Below, in pieces: positions 1 through 9,167 of a DNA stretch of 46,401 nt. The translations under genes and the position numbers were made by a program. Below the pieces are notes generated by a model. It was not told where the DNA came from, ran no database searches, and saw only the letters and a program-made list of their open reading frames with translations. The stretch is from NCBI GenBank assembly GCA_030746635.1, contig JASLMH010000014.1, forward strand, positions 1-46,401, read 5' to 3'. How positions within the stretch are numbered: the stretch's first letter is position 1; each line of letters opens with the position of its first letter. This DNA comes from Alphaproteobacteria bacterium. Its GTDB lineage: Bacteria > Pseudomonadota > Alphaproteobacteria > GCA-2731375.

Positions 1-1
1 G

Positions 2-520
2 CTGTCGCAAACGGATCTGCTGACCAACGCGCAGTACAACGTTTCGATCAGGATTTTGGCAACGGAGTATTACTACGACGTGTTTGCCCAGACCTATGGC
101 ATCGGATTTGGCATGATGTCGCCGACGGGGCAGGTGAACAATCCGATGTCGGCCGGCCTCGCCGAAAACATCAACGTGGTCGATACCGGCATGCCCGCCG
201 CCCTGTTTCAATTCGGCATCGCTGGCATTCTGGCGGTTGTCGCGGTCAACGTTTACTGCATCGTCATCGCTTACCGTGCCCATAAAATACTGCCGGCGCG
301 GCACCGTTGGCGGGCCGCCGCGGTTGCGGCCTTTGTCACCGGCGCCGTACTCACGCCGATCCCGGCAAATTTCTTCTCCACGGTTGCCCACTTACAGATT
401 GGCAGTATTATTCTGTTTCTCGTCTGGCGCTACCGATTGGCCCTGCTTCGGCACCAGTCGCGCCAGCGGGCGGGCAATCGACGCCCTGCCAATACCGCGA
501 TGATCAAAGGGCGGATCTGA
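2..520 (+). CDS. O-antigen ligase/polymerase-like membrane protein (C-terminal part)
   Basis: The reading frame is open from the left edge, so only the last 172 residues are present and the true start lies outside the window. The visible part has a hydrophilic loop rich in Tyr, Gly and Asn, then three hydrophobic segments near the C-terminus and a basic tail. This pattern, with a large periplasmic loop before the last membrane helices, is common in Wzy/WaaL-type polymerases and ligases that join polysaccharide repeat units in the inner membrane. Its neighbours, a GT2 glycosyltransferase 25 bp downstream and a Wzx-like flippase, support a Wzx/Wzy exopolysaccharide pathway. The family call rests mainly on topology and context because no catalytic motif is visible in this fragment. 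Confidence 0.6.
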   Translation: MSQTDLLTNAQYNVSIRILATEYYYDVFAQTYGIGFGMMSPTGQVNNPMSAGLAENINVVDTGMPAALFQFGIAGILAVVAVNVYCIVIAYRAHKILPARHRWRAAAVAAFVTGAVLTPIPANFFSTVAHLQIGSIILFLVWRYRLALLRHQSRQRAGNRRPANTAMIKGRI

Positions 521-545
521 TGCCGGGACATCGACGCAAAACCGC

Positions 546-1514
546 ATGCATTTGACGATCGGAGTGGCGTCGCAAGACGGCATGGTTTTTATCGAAAGAT
601 GCTTGGCTTCGCTGGTACAGGTGAGGGCGGAAATCGACGACATATCGATCTTGCTCGTCGACTGCATTTCCTCCGACGGCACCTCGGAGGTGATGCGGCG
701 GTTCGCCGAAACACAACCCGACGTCGAAGTCCTTCGCATCGACGGGAGCGCCAACCTTTCGGTGGTCCGCAACGTGGTGCTGGATCACGTGGCCGATGGC
801 GCGGTGTTCATGTGCGACGACGATATCCTCTTAAGCGCCGATTTCGTTCGCGCCGCATTGGAGACCCTCGAATCCGATCTTGCCGATGCCGTCTGCGGCG
901 CTCTGACGGAAATCGGCCACGATGAAAACAACCAGCCGGTTTCGCGCGTGGAAGACATTTACGGGGTCACCGCAAACATGGTCATCCGGCGCTCCGGCGG
1001 TCTCATCATGATCGGGCCGCGTGCCTTGAACGCGGGACTGCGGTACGACGAAGGCCTGCGCCGCAACGAGGACTACGATTTTTCCTTTCGCCTGAGCGAG
1101 CGATTCACGGTCATGCGCATTCCCATATCCATGGGCATACACTTGACCCACAGATACGTGCACAAAGCGCGCCGCGGTGCCTATTATCGTGAAGCCTACA
1201 GTCGTCCCACCGGCATCCTGGTTCGGAAATACCTCGGCCACCCTGTTTTCTTATGGGAAATAGCCAAGGGCGACAAAGGCGTCTTCATCGGCCTGGCCTT
1301 GCAGACGGTGATCGTCGCCGGCCTTCTTTCGGGCGTCTATGCCCTGGCGGTCGCGGCACTGCTCGTTGCCGGCGCCGACTTCATCCGATTTCTCCTGCGG
1401 GGGCGGGCGGGCGAGTATGTTCCGGTCCGCGTCGCCGCACCCTGGTATGTCCTTTGGGGATTGCTGGGGCCGCCCGAGCCGCGCCCCACCTTCACCGTCA
1501 AGCGTGTCATTTAA
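546..1514 (+). CDS. Family 2 glycosyltransferase with C-terminal membrane segment
   Basis: A 322-residue protein with a GT-A fold signature: an N-terminal strand (LTIGVASQDG), a DGTS nucleotide-binding loop, then CDDD (near residue 95) as the metal-binding DXD-type motif and RNEDYDFSFR as the acceptor-side ED motif. It should transfer a sugar from a nucleotide-sugar donor onto a lipid-linked repeat unit at the cytoplasmic face. Two hydrophobic stretches around residues 230-275 probably anchor it to the inner membrane. It starts 25 bp after the polymerase-like gene and its last 8 bp overlap the convergent flippase gene. Donor and acceptor cannot be read from sequence. Confidence 0.85.
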   Translation: MHLTIGVASQDGMVFIERCLASLVQVRAEIDDISILLVDCISSDGTSEVMRRFAETQPDVEVLRIDGSANLSVVRNVVLDHVADGAVFMCDDDILLSADFVRAALETLESDLADAVCGALTEIGHDENNQPVSRVEDIYGVTANMVIRRSGGLIMIGPRALNAGLRYDEGLRRNEDYDFSFRLSERFTVMRIPISMGIHLTHRYVHKARRGAYYREAYSRPTGILVRKYLGHPVFLWEIAKGDKGVFIGLALQTVIVAGLLSGVYALAVAALLVAGADFIRFLLRGRAGEYVPVRVAAPWYVLWGLLGPPEPRPTFTVKRVI

Positions 1515-3081
1515 CGTTCTCGTCCGATGGCGGTGGCGCCGCCTCCGGCGGGGGCCTGCCAATGATCCGACGCAGTGATGACCTTTCCCACTGATCGATG
1601 GGGCGAAAGAGCCACAGGAAACCGGCAAATAGAGCCATCGACGACGCCAGGGCAATGCTGATACCCGCGACACTTGCGCCGAGAAATTGGAGCAACAGTC
1701 CGGGTGAAGCGGAAACGAGGCAAACGATGGCGAGCTTGAACACGAAGCCGGTAGCGACTTGATAGGGGTGTCCGGCGCGTCTGATTGAACGAAGAATGAC
1801 GATGTTGTGGAGCAACTCGCCGGCCAGCACGGCAATCGCGGCGCTGATCAGCCCGAAGCCCATTTCCAGCGTGACCACGACCAGGGGCAGAGCGACCAGG
1901 GCGCTCGCCGCGCCCTTCGCCAGGGCGGAGGACAAGGTCAATGCATTCGCGACGGTGGTCAGCGTGGTGCGATGGACAAAGGGCACCAGGGTCAACAACA
2001 TCGCGATTACCAGACCGGTCTCGGCGCCGAACTTGCCACCCGAAATCAGATCGAGCAGTGGCGCGCCGGCGACCCCCAAGATCACCAGGGCGACGGCCAG
2101 CAGCACCATGCTAACCTTGTAGACCAGCACGGCCCGGCGGTTGAGCATTTGGAAATCCCCACCGACCGCATAGTCGGCGATGAGTTTGGGGCGGATCAGA
2201 CCGGCCAGCAACGTGGCGGGCAGGTATTTCCGGGCTTGATCGGTAAGCGTCTTCGCAAAGCCGAAGCTGCTTGCCGTCTCGGGTCCGAACATCCTGGTAA
2301 TCACCAGCAGCACGAGTTGCAGGCTTGATCCGATGGCCAGCAGATGGCTGAGGTAGTTGTTCCATCCCAGCATCAGCATGTCACGGACGGGGATTGCCAG
2401 GTCAGCGGCGGCGTCGCCAGGCGTCGAAGCGTTGCGAGATCCGTACCAGAGGAACTGCATTACCGCCAAAACAAGCGCGGCGCAGGTCGCCACGATCTCG
2501 ACGGTGATCACTTGCTGCACGCCGAGTTGCTCCCAGTCGACGAGCCACCAGGAGACAGCGAGCGCGAAAACAAAAAGGGCATTTCGAAACACCATGTTCG
2601 ATTGCGCGGCGCCCTGCCAAAGCAGGGCCTCGAAGATCACCGCGCGGAGGAATTCCGCGATGCCGTCGAACAACAACACGAACAGGAACAGGCGCAACAC
2701 CGCGGCCCGACCGTCCAGCCCGACGAGATCGACCAACGCTTCCGCCTGCCACCAGATGCACAAGAAGACGGCGACCAGGACGGCCAGCCGCAGGGCCAGC
2801 ACCTTCAGGGCAAACACCATCACCCGCGCGTTGGATGACTTGGCACGGTATTCCGGCAAATACCTAAGGGCGACCCAATCGCAGCCGACCAATGAAAGCG
2901 CCAGCATCGTCTGGATAGCGGCCTCAAGGCCGAGGTAGGTGCCGTAGTCCCTTTTGTCCAACGCCTGGACGATCATCAGGACGATCGCCAGGCGCAACAG
3001 GCCAGTGATCGGCTTGCCGACGGCGAAGGACGCCAGTCCGCGGCGCAGCGCGCTCAGAGAATAGTGCCCATTCGATGCCAT
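1507..3081 (-). CDS. Wzx-like polysaccharide flippase (MOP superfamily)
   Basis: A 524-residue polytopic membrane protein with about 12-14 hydrophobic segments spread over its whole length and short polar loops, as in the MOP-superfamily oligosaccharide flippases that move undecaprenol-linked repeat units across the inner membrane. The start ATG lies inside the 3' end of the upstream heparinase-family gene (28 bp overlap on the same strand), so translation is probably coupled. Its 3' end overlaps the convergent GT2 gene by 8 bp. With the Wzy-like polymerase it would complete a Wzx/Wzy-dependent export route. Confidence 0.82.
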   Translation of the reverse strand: MASNGHYSLSALRRGLASFAVGKPITGLLRLAIVLMIVQALDKRDYGTYLGLEAAIQTMLALSLVGCDWVALRYLPEYRAKSSNARVMVFALKVLALRLAVLVAVFLCIWWQAEALVDLVGLDGRAAVLRLFLFVLLFDGIAEFLRAVIFEALLWQGAAQSNMVFRNALFVFALAVSWWLVDWEQLGVQQVITVEIVATCAALVLAVMQFLWYGSRNASTPGDAAADLAIPVRDMLMLGWNNYLSHLLAIGSSLQLVLLVITRMFGPETASSFGFAKTLTDQARKYLPATLLAGLIRPKLIADYAVGGDFQMLNRRAVLVYKVSMVLLAVALVILGVAGAPLLDLISGGKFGAETGLVIAMLLTLVPFVHRTTLTTVANALTLSSALAKGAASALVALPLVVVTLEMGFGLISAAIAVLAGELLHNIVILRSIRRAGHPYQVATGFVFKLAIVCLVSASPGLLLQFLGASVAGISIALASSMALFAGFLWLFRPIDQWERSSLRRIIGRPPPEAAPPPSDENVK

Positions 3082-5570
3082 GGTGCATCACTGTCGTGAA
3101 AATCGAGCGCCGAAGCAACGATCGACCAGCGGCGAGCCGTCAGGGCGTCAACCAGCGCGCACCATCGGCATCTATTCTCAGCAAGCCGGGTCTTCACGTC
3201 GAGTTCGAAGCCGCCATCTTGCGGACTCGTCCCCAGGCTCAAAGCGGCTGGCCGACAATCGATTCGAATCAGCGCCAGGAACTCGCTGTCTCGGCTGGCT
3301 GAGCGGACCGAAAAGCGACCGTGCCATTGGTTCGGGTATTCACCGAGTTTTCGATCCGGCTCGGCGGCAAAGCGGTCGGTCTGCTCGAAACTCACCTCCG
3401 GGCCGGCGAGCATTTCGATACAGAGCGAGGCCGGGTCATCGGCGATCACCACCGATCCGTCGGCAGCCACTGTCATGGCTTCATGGGAATGGATATTCCA
3501 CTCCCAGCGTTTCGCTTCGTCGGCCGCCAAGGCATCGTAGATCAGCAGTAGGTCCGGTCGCAAAAAGGCAACGGTACGAATGGCTTTCCGAAGCTCCCCC
3601 TCATATGCCCGAACGGCATCGCCAACCACGAAATCCAACCGGCTGGTATGGCGGAAACCGACGATCCGCCCGCTGGCCGAAAAGCTGTTGGGATGCTGCC
3701 CTCGACCGCCATCAAAGGTGATCGCATTGTGCGCCTTGGTTTGACGCGTCCAGCCCTTGTGGTGATCCGACCCATAATGGTCGTAGTAGCCGCTGGCGAT
3801 CGCCAGCGGCCGGCCGCCGACATGCACCACGAAGCCGTTTTGTCCGGCGCTCGAATGATTGAATGAGCCATAGGGTGAAGCCATGAAGTAAACCGAGGCC
3901 CGTTTCGGGTCGTCCAAATCGCTGTGCATGGCGACCCAGCCAATAGAGGGGAAATGGGCTGCATTCGGTCTGATATTGGCCGGCAACGAGGCAGCGGCAC
4001 TATTGGGCCGTCGGCCATCGAGCCGTTCCAGGTGGCCATTCATGGGACCGAAAACCAGTCGTGTTGCGATCGGCGCGTTGCCCCAGGCTTCGGCGTACCT
4101 GCGGTAGGCCGGCCAAGGCAGGCGCTGCGCGTACAGATGCGCGATCCGTCGCCAGACGCTGCTCATGTCGCTTTCCCGACCATCGCCGAAGATCGAGTCC
4201 GGCGTGCCTGGCGGCGCGAAGAAATGGAGATAGCGGCCAACCGACCGCGGCCACACCGCGTCCAACATCTGCAACCCGGTTGTCAGTTCCAGGATGTCCC
4301 AATGACGCAGCGCCGCTTCGACATTCCAGCCGGCATAGGAGAGGCTATTGGCAAATCCGCCATCCTCGCCGCCCCAGGGACTATTGAGGGCGATGTAAGT
4401 CGGCAGAGCGGTGAGAAACCATTGCTGTGCCCGCGGCACTTCGCCGGCCAAAAGCGAGGCGATGGCCGAAATGGCGCCAGCGTGGCGGTAGCCATGCGAG
4501 TTGTACGGCATTTGCCGCAGCGGCCTGGCGCCATGGGCAATGTAATGATCGAAGATATCCTGGACCCGGACGACAATAATATCGATCAGCCGCCGGCGCT
4601 CGTCGTCGTCCCACTGGTCATAGGTAAGGTCCAGCACGCTGGCCAAGGTCAAAGCGATTTCACGCGAAATGGAATCGTGTGACCGCCGGCCGGTGCTGCC
4701 GCGGGGATCCCAGGATGCCAAGTTGCGAACCCGGCGCTTGGCTTCGTCCAGATAGCGCTGTTCGTTGCTGCCAATCCAGGCATAAGCGGCGAATCGCGCG
4801 GCGCCCGATTCACGGTAACCGGCACGTCCGATGGCTCGGCCTGCCCGTCGCCTCTCGTAGAAATCTTCGATGAAATAGGTTGGCGTGGGCGGCTCGTCAT
4901 TGAGCGGCTTGCCGAGCAAATCGTATTCAACATGGCCCCGCAGGCGTTCGTACGCCTTTTCTCGCGCACCGGTCCTGATCGCTGCCAGCAGGTTCTGGCC
5001 GGCCTTGCCCGTAGGTAGCAGGCGCGGCCGCGGGCGCCGGCTGGCCCGGCCGAACAGTTTGCCAAAATCGGGCACGAGGAATTCGTGGGCCCTTTTGGCC
5101 ACCGTGAATTGGCGCCATTTGCTCCATTCCGTCGCCTCGCCCGACTTCGGCCAACCCCGCAGGCGCCAGCCGTGATGGCCCGGCGACAGGGCGCGATCCA
5201 GGAACAGCCAGTTGTCCGCCGTCATCCGTCGTAATTCGCTGCCGTCCTGTAGCCGCAGGTGCAGTTCCCAAACCGCCATCGTCGCCTGAAAGCGCCAGCG
5301 AAAGACCGGCGGCGTTTGCTTGACGATGGCTCCGTTGCGGGGATGCGGCGGCACCGTGCGCTCCCCGCCGTCGGTCAGCCAATCGGACAACGGCCGTTCC
5401 GGGCCGATGCCGCGCAGCAATAGATAGGGGTCACCGGCGTCGGGCATCACGCCGTCCGTGGCCGCTCCGCTTGGTGGGGTCGTCAGCCCCAACAGCCAGA
5501 TTACGCCGAGCAGCGCCACCATCCGGCGGACCCTCGAGGCAAGAAAGTAAGTCATGGCCGCGATCGCCAT
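3054..5570 (-). CDS. Exported heparinase II/III-family polysaccharide lyase (DUF4962-like N-terminus)
   Basis: The chosen ATG gives 838 residues and a clear signal peptide (basic region, then a hydrophobic core containing VALLGVIWLLGL, then an SGA-type cleavage site near residue 35), so the protein is periplasmic or secreted. A Fn3/DUF4962-like segment precedes an alpha/alpha toroid, then the heparinase II/III beta-sandwich with motifs such as SAGQNGFVVHVGG and TKAHNAITFDGG. Families with this layout cleave uronate-containing polysaccharides by beta-elimination. Inside an EPS locus it probably trims, releases or clears polymer. A longer reading upstream to 6143 is possible but would run through hldE on the other strand and lacks protein-like composition. 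The next ATG (5555) is an alternative start. The flippase follows in the same operon. Confidence 0.8.
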   Translation of the reverse strand: MAIAAMTYFLASRVRRMVALLGVIWLLGLTTPPSGAATDGVMPDAGDPYLLLRGIGPERPLSDWLTDGGERTVPPHPRNGAIVKQTPPVFRWRFQATMAVWELHLRLQDGSELRRMTADNWLFLDRALSPGHHGWRLRGWPKSGEATEWSKWRQFTVAKRAHEFLVPDFGKLFGRASRRPRPRLLPTGKAGQNLLAAIRTGAREKAYERLRGHVEYDLLGKPLNDEPPTPTYFIEDFYERRRAGRAIGRAGYRESGAARFAAYAWIGSNEQRYLDEAKRRVRNLASWDPRGSTGRRSHDSISREIALTLASVLDLTYDQWDDDERRRLIDIIVVRVQDIFDHYIAHGARPLRQMPYNSHGYRHAGAISAIASLLAGEVPRAQQWFLTALPTYIALNSPWGGEDGGFANSLSYAGWNVEAALRHWDILELTTGLQMLDAVWPRSVGRYLHFFAPPGTPDSIFGDGRESDMSSVWRRIAHLYAQRLPWPAYRRYAEAWGNAPIATRLVFGPMNGHLERLDGRRPNSAAASLPANIRPNAAHFPSIGWVAMHSDLDDPKRASVYFMASPYGSFNHSSAGQNGFVVHVGGRPLAIASGYYDHYGSDHHKGWTRQTKAHNAITFDGGRGQHPNSFSASGRIVGFRHTSRLDFVVGDAVRAYEGELRKAIRTVAFLRPDLLLIYDALAADEAKRWEWNIHSHEAMTVAADGSVVIADDPASLCIEMLAGPEVSFEQTDRFAAEPDRKLGEYPNQWHGRFSVRSASRDSEFLALIRIDCRPAALSLGTSPQDGGFELDVKTRLAENRCRWCALVDALTARRWSIVASALDFHDSDAPWHRMGTIL

Positions 5571-5728
5571 CCCAAATCGTCCGTGCTTGCGATTTAGGTA
5601 GTCGGTTTTGCCTCGCCCCGCAATGAATCCGGTGGCTCGCGCCACCGGTGCCGCCTTGTTCGCATGCTGGAAATCCACCGGCGTTTGGTGTAGGCGGTAG
5701 GCAGGCAAGGCGGCCCCCGGGAACTCGT
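5571..5728. promoter_or_regulatory. Divergent intergenic region between heparinase-family gene and hldE
   Basis: This 158-bp spacer separates two divergent operons and must hold promoters for both. No convincing -35/-10 pair or operator was found by eye. Confidence 0.4.
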
Positions 5729-7231
5729 ATGACAGAACGTCCGGCATTGCTTCAACTTCTGGACGCTTTTCCGCGCACGCGCATCGCTTGTTTGGGCGAT
5801 CTGATGCTCGATCGCTATGTCTATGGCACGGTGGAGCGGATCTCGGCCGAGGCGCCGATACCGATCGTCCGGGTGAACCGTCAGGCAAGCATGTTGGGCG
5901 GGGTCGGCAATGTCGCCCGCAACATCGCCTCGGCCGGCGGTTCGGCGACGCTGTTGGCGGCCGCCGGCGACGATGGCGCGGGCGGCGAATTGGCGGCGCT
6001 GGTCGCGGATAGCACCGCCATCGAGGCCCATCTGGCGGCCGAGCCCGGTCGCCCGACCACGGTGAAGACCCGCTATGTGGCGGCCGGCCAGCAGTTGCTG
6101 CGCGCGGACGGCGAAACCACCGTGGCGATCGCCCCGGCGACATCGACGGCGTTGGTCGAGCAGCTGCAACAATCGCTGACCGACGCCGACGTCCTGGTGC
6201 TGTCCGACTACGCCAAGGGCGTGCTGACCGACGATCTGTTGCGCGCGACCATCGACTGCGCCCAAAAGGCGGGCAAGCCCGTCGTCGCCGACCCGAAGCG
6301 GCAGGATTTTTCGGCCTATGCCGGCGTCGATTATCTCAAACCCAACCGGAGCGAGCTGGCGGCCGCCACCGGCCTGCCTTGTGACAGCGACGACGAGGTG
6401 ACGCGGGCGGCGACCGAGGTGATCCAACAATGCCGGATTGGCGCGGTTCTGGTCAGCCGCTCGGAACAGGGCATCAGCCTGATCCCGGCGCGGGGCGATC
6501 CGGTGCATCTGCCGGTGCGGGCGCCCGAGGTGTTCGACGTGTCGGGCGCCGGCGACACCGTCGTCGCGGTCTTCGCCATGGCCCTGGCGGCCGGCGCCAT
6601 GCCGGCCGATGCCGCGCACCTGGCCAATCTGGCCGCCGCCATCGTCGTCGGCAAGGTCGGCACGGCGGCGGTCGGCCGGGACGAGTTGGCGGCCGCCGTC
6701 CTGGCCGAGGAGGTTTCCTCCTCCGAGGACAAGATCGTCTCCGCCGACGCCGCCCTGGCCGACGTGGAACGCTGGAAAAGCCGCGGCCTGAAAGTGGGTT
6801 TCACCAACGGCTGTTTCGATTTACTGCATCCCGGCCACATTTCCCTGTTGCAGGAAGCCAAGGGCGGCTGCGATCGCCTGCTGGTGGCGATCAACAGCGA
6901 CGCCTCGGCGCGCCGCCTGAAGGGTCCCGACCGGCCGGTGCAGAACGAGGCGGCGCGCGCCCTGGTCCTGGCCTCCCTGAGCGTCGTCGACCGGGTGCTG
7001 ATTTTTGCCGACGCCACACCAATTCCGTTGCTGCAACGGCTGCGCCCGGATGTCCTGATCAAGGGCGGCGACTACGCCATCGACCAGGTGGTCGGCGGCG
7101 ACATCGTGCAAGGCTACGGCGGCGCCGTGAAGCTGGCCGCCTTCCAGCCCGGCCATAGTTCCAGCAAGGTGATTTCCCGCATGGCCGACGGTGACCCGGA
7201 CGATGCCGAAACCAAACAGGGTTCAGGTTGA
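5729..7231 (+). CDS. hldE: Bifunctional heptose-7-phosphate kinase / heptose-1-phosphate adenylyltransferase
   Basis: A 500-residue fusion with both halves of HldE. Residues 1-330 are a PfkB/ribokinase-fold kinase with the anion-hole motif GAGD at 273-276. Residues 350-490 are a cytidylyltransferase-like domain with FTNGCFDLLHPGH, including the HxGH nucleotidyl-transfer signature at 367-370. Known HldE proteins phosphorylate D-glycero-beta-D-manno-heptose 7-phosphate and then make ADP-heptose for LPS core or other heptose-containing glycans. The start ATG was chosen because it precedes the kinase domain (CLGDLMLDRY). The 3' end overlaps the FAD oxidoreductase gene by 29 bp. Its place inside an exopolysaccharide locus suggests either heptose in the polymer or simple co-location with LPS synthesis. 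Confidence 0.93.
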   Translation: MTERPALLQLLDAFPRTRIACLGDLMLDRYVYGTVERISAEAPIPIVRVNRQASMLGGVGNVARNIASAGGSATLLAAAGDDGAGGELAALVADSTAIEAHLAAEPGRPTTVKTRYVAAGQQLLRADGETTVAIAPATSTALVEQLQQSLTDADVLVLSDYAKGVLTDDLLRATIDCAQKAGKPVVADPKRQDFSAYAGVDYLKPNRSELAAATGLPCDSDDEVTRAATEVIQQCRIGAVLVSRSEQGISLIPARGDPVHLPVRAPEVFDVSGAGDTVVAVFAMALAAGAMPADAAHLANLAAAIVVGKVGTAAVGRDELAAAVLAEEVSSSEDKIVSADAALADVERWKSRGLKVGFTNGCFDLLHPGHISLLQEAKGGCDRLLVAINSDASARRLKGPDRPVQNEAARALVLASLSVVDRVLIFADATPIPLLQRLRPDVLIKGGDYAIDQVVGGDIVQGYGGAVKLAAFQPGHSSSKVISRMADGDPDDAETKQGSG

Positions 7232-8393
7232 CGCCCTGATCGTGGGTGGTGGCGTGGCCGGGCTTTGGCTGCTCGACACGCTGCACCAGGCGGGCTATGC
7301 GGCCTGCCTGCTGACCGCGGGTGACTTGGGCGCGGGTCAGACGATCGCCTCCCAGGGGATCATTCACGGCGGCACTAAGTACACCTTGGGCTTGGGTCTG
7401 GAATCGGCGGTGACCGATCTGGCCGAGATGCCGGCGCGCTGGCGGGCCAGCCTCGACGGCGCCGAAGCGCCCGACCTGACGGCGGCCAGGCCGTTGGCCG
7501 ACCGGATGCATTTCTGGGTACCGCCGCAGCGGGGCGGCAAATTGCTGGCCAAGGCATCCAGCAAGCTGATGCGCGGCGAAATGCGCCCGGTCGCCGCCGC
7601 CGAGCGGCCGGCGGGACTGGCCACCGTCAGGGGCGGCGAGATGTTCGCGTTGAACGAAATCGTCATCGACGTGCCGGCCGTGCTGGCCGCCTTCGCCGCC
7701 CGGCACGGCGACCGAATCCGGCAACTGCCGGCGGGGGAACAACTGGCGATGCAGGAAACGGCCGACGGCGTCAGCTGCGAAGCGGCCGGCGTTCAGATCT
7801 TCGCCCGGCGAGTCGTCTTCACCGCCGGCGCCGGCAACGAGGCTTTGTTGGCACGGGTCGGTTTGTCCGACATTCCCTGCCAGCGGCGACCACTGCATCA
7901 GGTTATCATCGGCGGCATGGCCACCGCCCTGTTCGCCCATTGCGTCGGCAAAAGCAGCAAGCCGCTGGCCACCATCACCAGCCATCCCGACGGCGCCGGC
8001 GGCCAATATTGGTACGTGGGCGGTTTATTGGCCGAAGACGGCGTGGCGCAGCAGCCGGCGGAGTTGATCGCGGCGGCGCGCCCGGAATTGTCGAGATTGC
8101 TGCCCAGCGTCGATTTCTCGGCCGCATCGTGGGCGACGTACCGGATCGACCGTTCGGAACATGGTGGCGGCGGCGGTCTGCGGCCGAGTTCGGCGGTCGC
8201 CCTCTCGCGCGGCGCCTACATCATCGGTTGGCCGACCAAGCTGGCGCTGGCGCCGCGTCTGGCCGAACAGATCCTGGAGTTGCTGCGCCAACAGCTGCCG
8301 TCGCCGACGGCCGCCGATCTGGATGGTTTGCGGGCCCTGCCCCGGCCGGCCATCGCCCAGCCGCCATGGCAGCAGGCGTTGGCATGGAACTGA
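7203..8393 (+). CDS. FAD-dependent oxidoreductase (DAO family)
   Basis: A 396-residue protein with an N-terminal Rossmann dinucleotide-binding motif (ALIVGGGVAG, residues 11-20) followed by a GAGQTIASQGIIHGG segment typical of glycerol-3-phosphate dehydrogenase/D-amino-acid-oxidase-like flavoproteins. The C-terminal GAYIIGWPTKLALAP stretch fits the second FAD-contacting region. The substrate is unknown; the setting suggests oxidation of a sugar or sugar-alcohol intermediate. ATG 7203 was preferred to GTG 7191 because it lies closer to the Rossmann strand. The start overlaps hldE and the end overlaps the aldo/keto reductase by 10 bp, so the three genes are probably translationally coupled. Confidence 0.8.
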   Translation: MPKPNRVQVDALIVGGGVAGLWLLDTLHQAGYAACLLTAGDLGAGQTIASQGIIHGGTKYTLGLGLESAVTDLAEMPARWRASLDGAEAPDLTAARPLADRMHFWVPPQRGGKLLAKASSKLMRGEMRPVAAAERPAGLATVRGGEMFALNEIVIDVPAVLAAFAARHGDRIRQLPAGEQLAMQETADGVSCEAAGVQIFARRVVFTAGAGNEALLARVGLSDIPCQRRPLHQVIIGGMATALFAHCVGKSSKPLATITSHPDGAGGQYWYVGGLLAEDGVAQQPAELIAAARPELSRLLPSVDFSAASWATYRIDRSEHGGGGGLRPSSAVALSRGAYIIGWPTKLALAPRLAEQILELLRQQLPSPTAADLDGLRALPRPAIAQPPWQQALAWN

Positions 8394-9148
8394 GGCAACT
8401 CGGCGCCAATGGCCCCCAGGTCAGCGCGATCGGCCTGGGCACCACCAAGTTCGGGCGCAACGAGGGCGTGAAGTACCCGACCTCGTTCGCCCTGCCGTCC
8501 GAGGCGGCGTTGCGTGAACTGCTGGCGGTGGCGCGGGAGAACGGCATCAATCTGCTCGATACGGCGCCGGCCTACGGCAGCGCCGAGGAACGCATTGGCC
8601 GCCTGACCGAAGGCGATGGCGGCTGGGTCATCGCCACCAAGGCCGGCGAAACCTTCGCCGACGGCCGATCGCACTTCGATTTTTCGCCGGCGGCGATTGC
8701 CGACAGCATCGAAAACAGCCGGCGCCGACTGCGCCGGGACGTCCTGGACCTCGTCCTGTTGCATTCGTCCGGCGACGATCTGCCGATCCTGAACGACAGC
8801 GGCGCCATGGAGACCCTGCGCGAGCTCAAGGCGCGCGGCCGGATCGGCGCCATCGGCGCGTCCACCAAGACCGTCGAGGGCGGCCTTCGCGCGGTCGAGA
8901 TCTGCGACGTCGTGATGGTGACCCTGAACGCCTCCGATCGCACGCAACTGCCGGTGATCCGGGCCGCCGAGCGGGCCGGCAAGGGCGTGTTGATCAAGAA
9001 ACCATTGGACAGCGGTCATCAGGCGGCGGCGGACAATACCTTGGGCGAATTGGTCGGCGAGCAGGGTGTGACCGCCGTCATAGTTGGTACCATCAATCAC
9101 CGTCACATTGTTGAAAACTGCGCCGCCGTCGAACGGGCGCGGACATAG
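8384..9148 (+). CDS. Aldo/keto reductase family protein
   Basis: A 254-residue TIM-barrel oxidoreductase. The canonical AKR tetrad is visible: Asp59 and Tyr64 in LLDTAPAYGSAEERIG, Lys86 in IATKAGE, and His127 in LVLLHSSGDD. Such enzymes reduce aldehydes or ketones with NADPH. At 254 residues it is shorter than the usual 300-330, with a reduced C-terminal end. The ATG overlaps the end of the FAD oxidoreductase gene, indicating one operon. It may act on a nucleotide-sugar or sugar intermediate together with the flavoprotein, which is inference from position. Confidence 0.82.
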   Translation: MELRQLGANGPQVSAIGLGTTKFGRNEGVKYPTSFALPSEAALRELLAVARENGINLLDTAPAYGSAEERIGRLTEGDGGWVIATKAGETFADGRSHFDFSPAAIADSIENSRRRLRRDVLDLVLLHSSGDDLPILNDSGAMETLRELKARGRIGAIGASTKTVEGGLRAVEICDVVMVTLNASDRTQLPVIRAAERAGKGVLIKKPLDSGHQAAADNTLGELVGEQGVTAVIVGTINHRHIVENCAAVERART

Positions 9149-9167
9149 GGACAGGGTGGAACAAGGC

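Noticed and set aside
5571-6143. A 191-codon upstream extension of the first heparinase-family reading frame
   Set aside because: It lies antisense to the well-supported hldE gene, is Arg/Pro-rich as shadow frames are in GC-rich DNA, and would bury the signal peptide.
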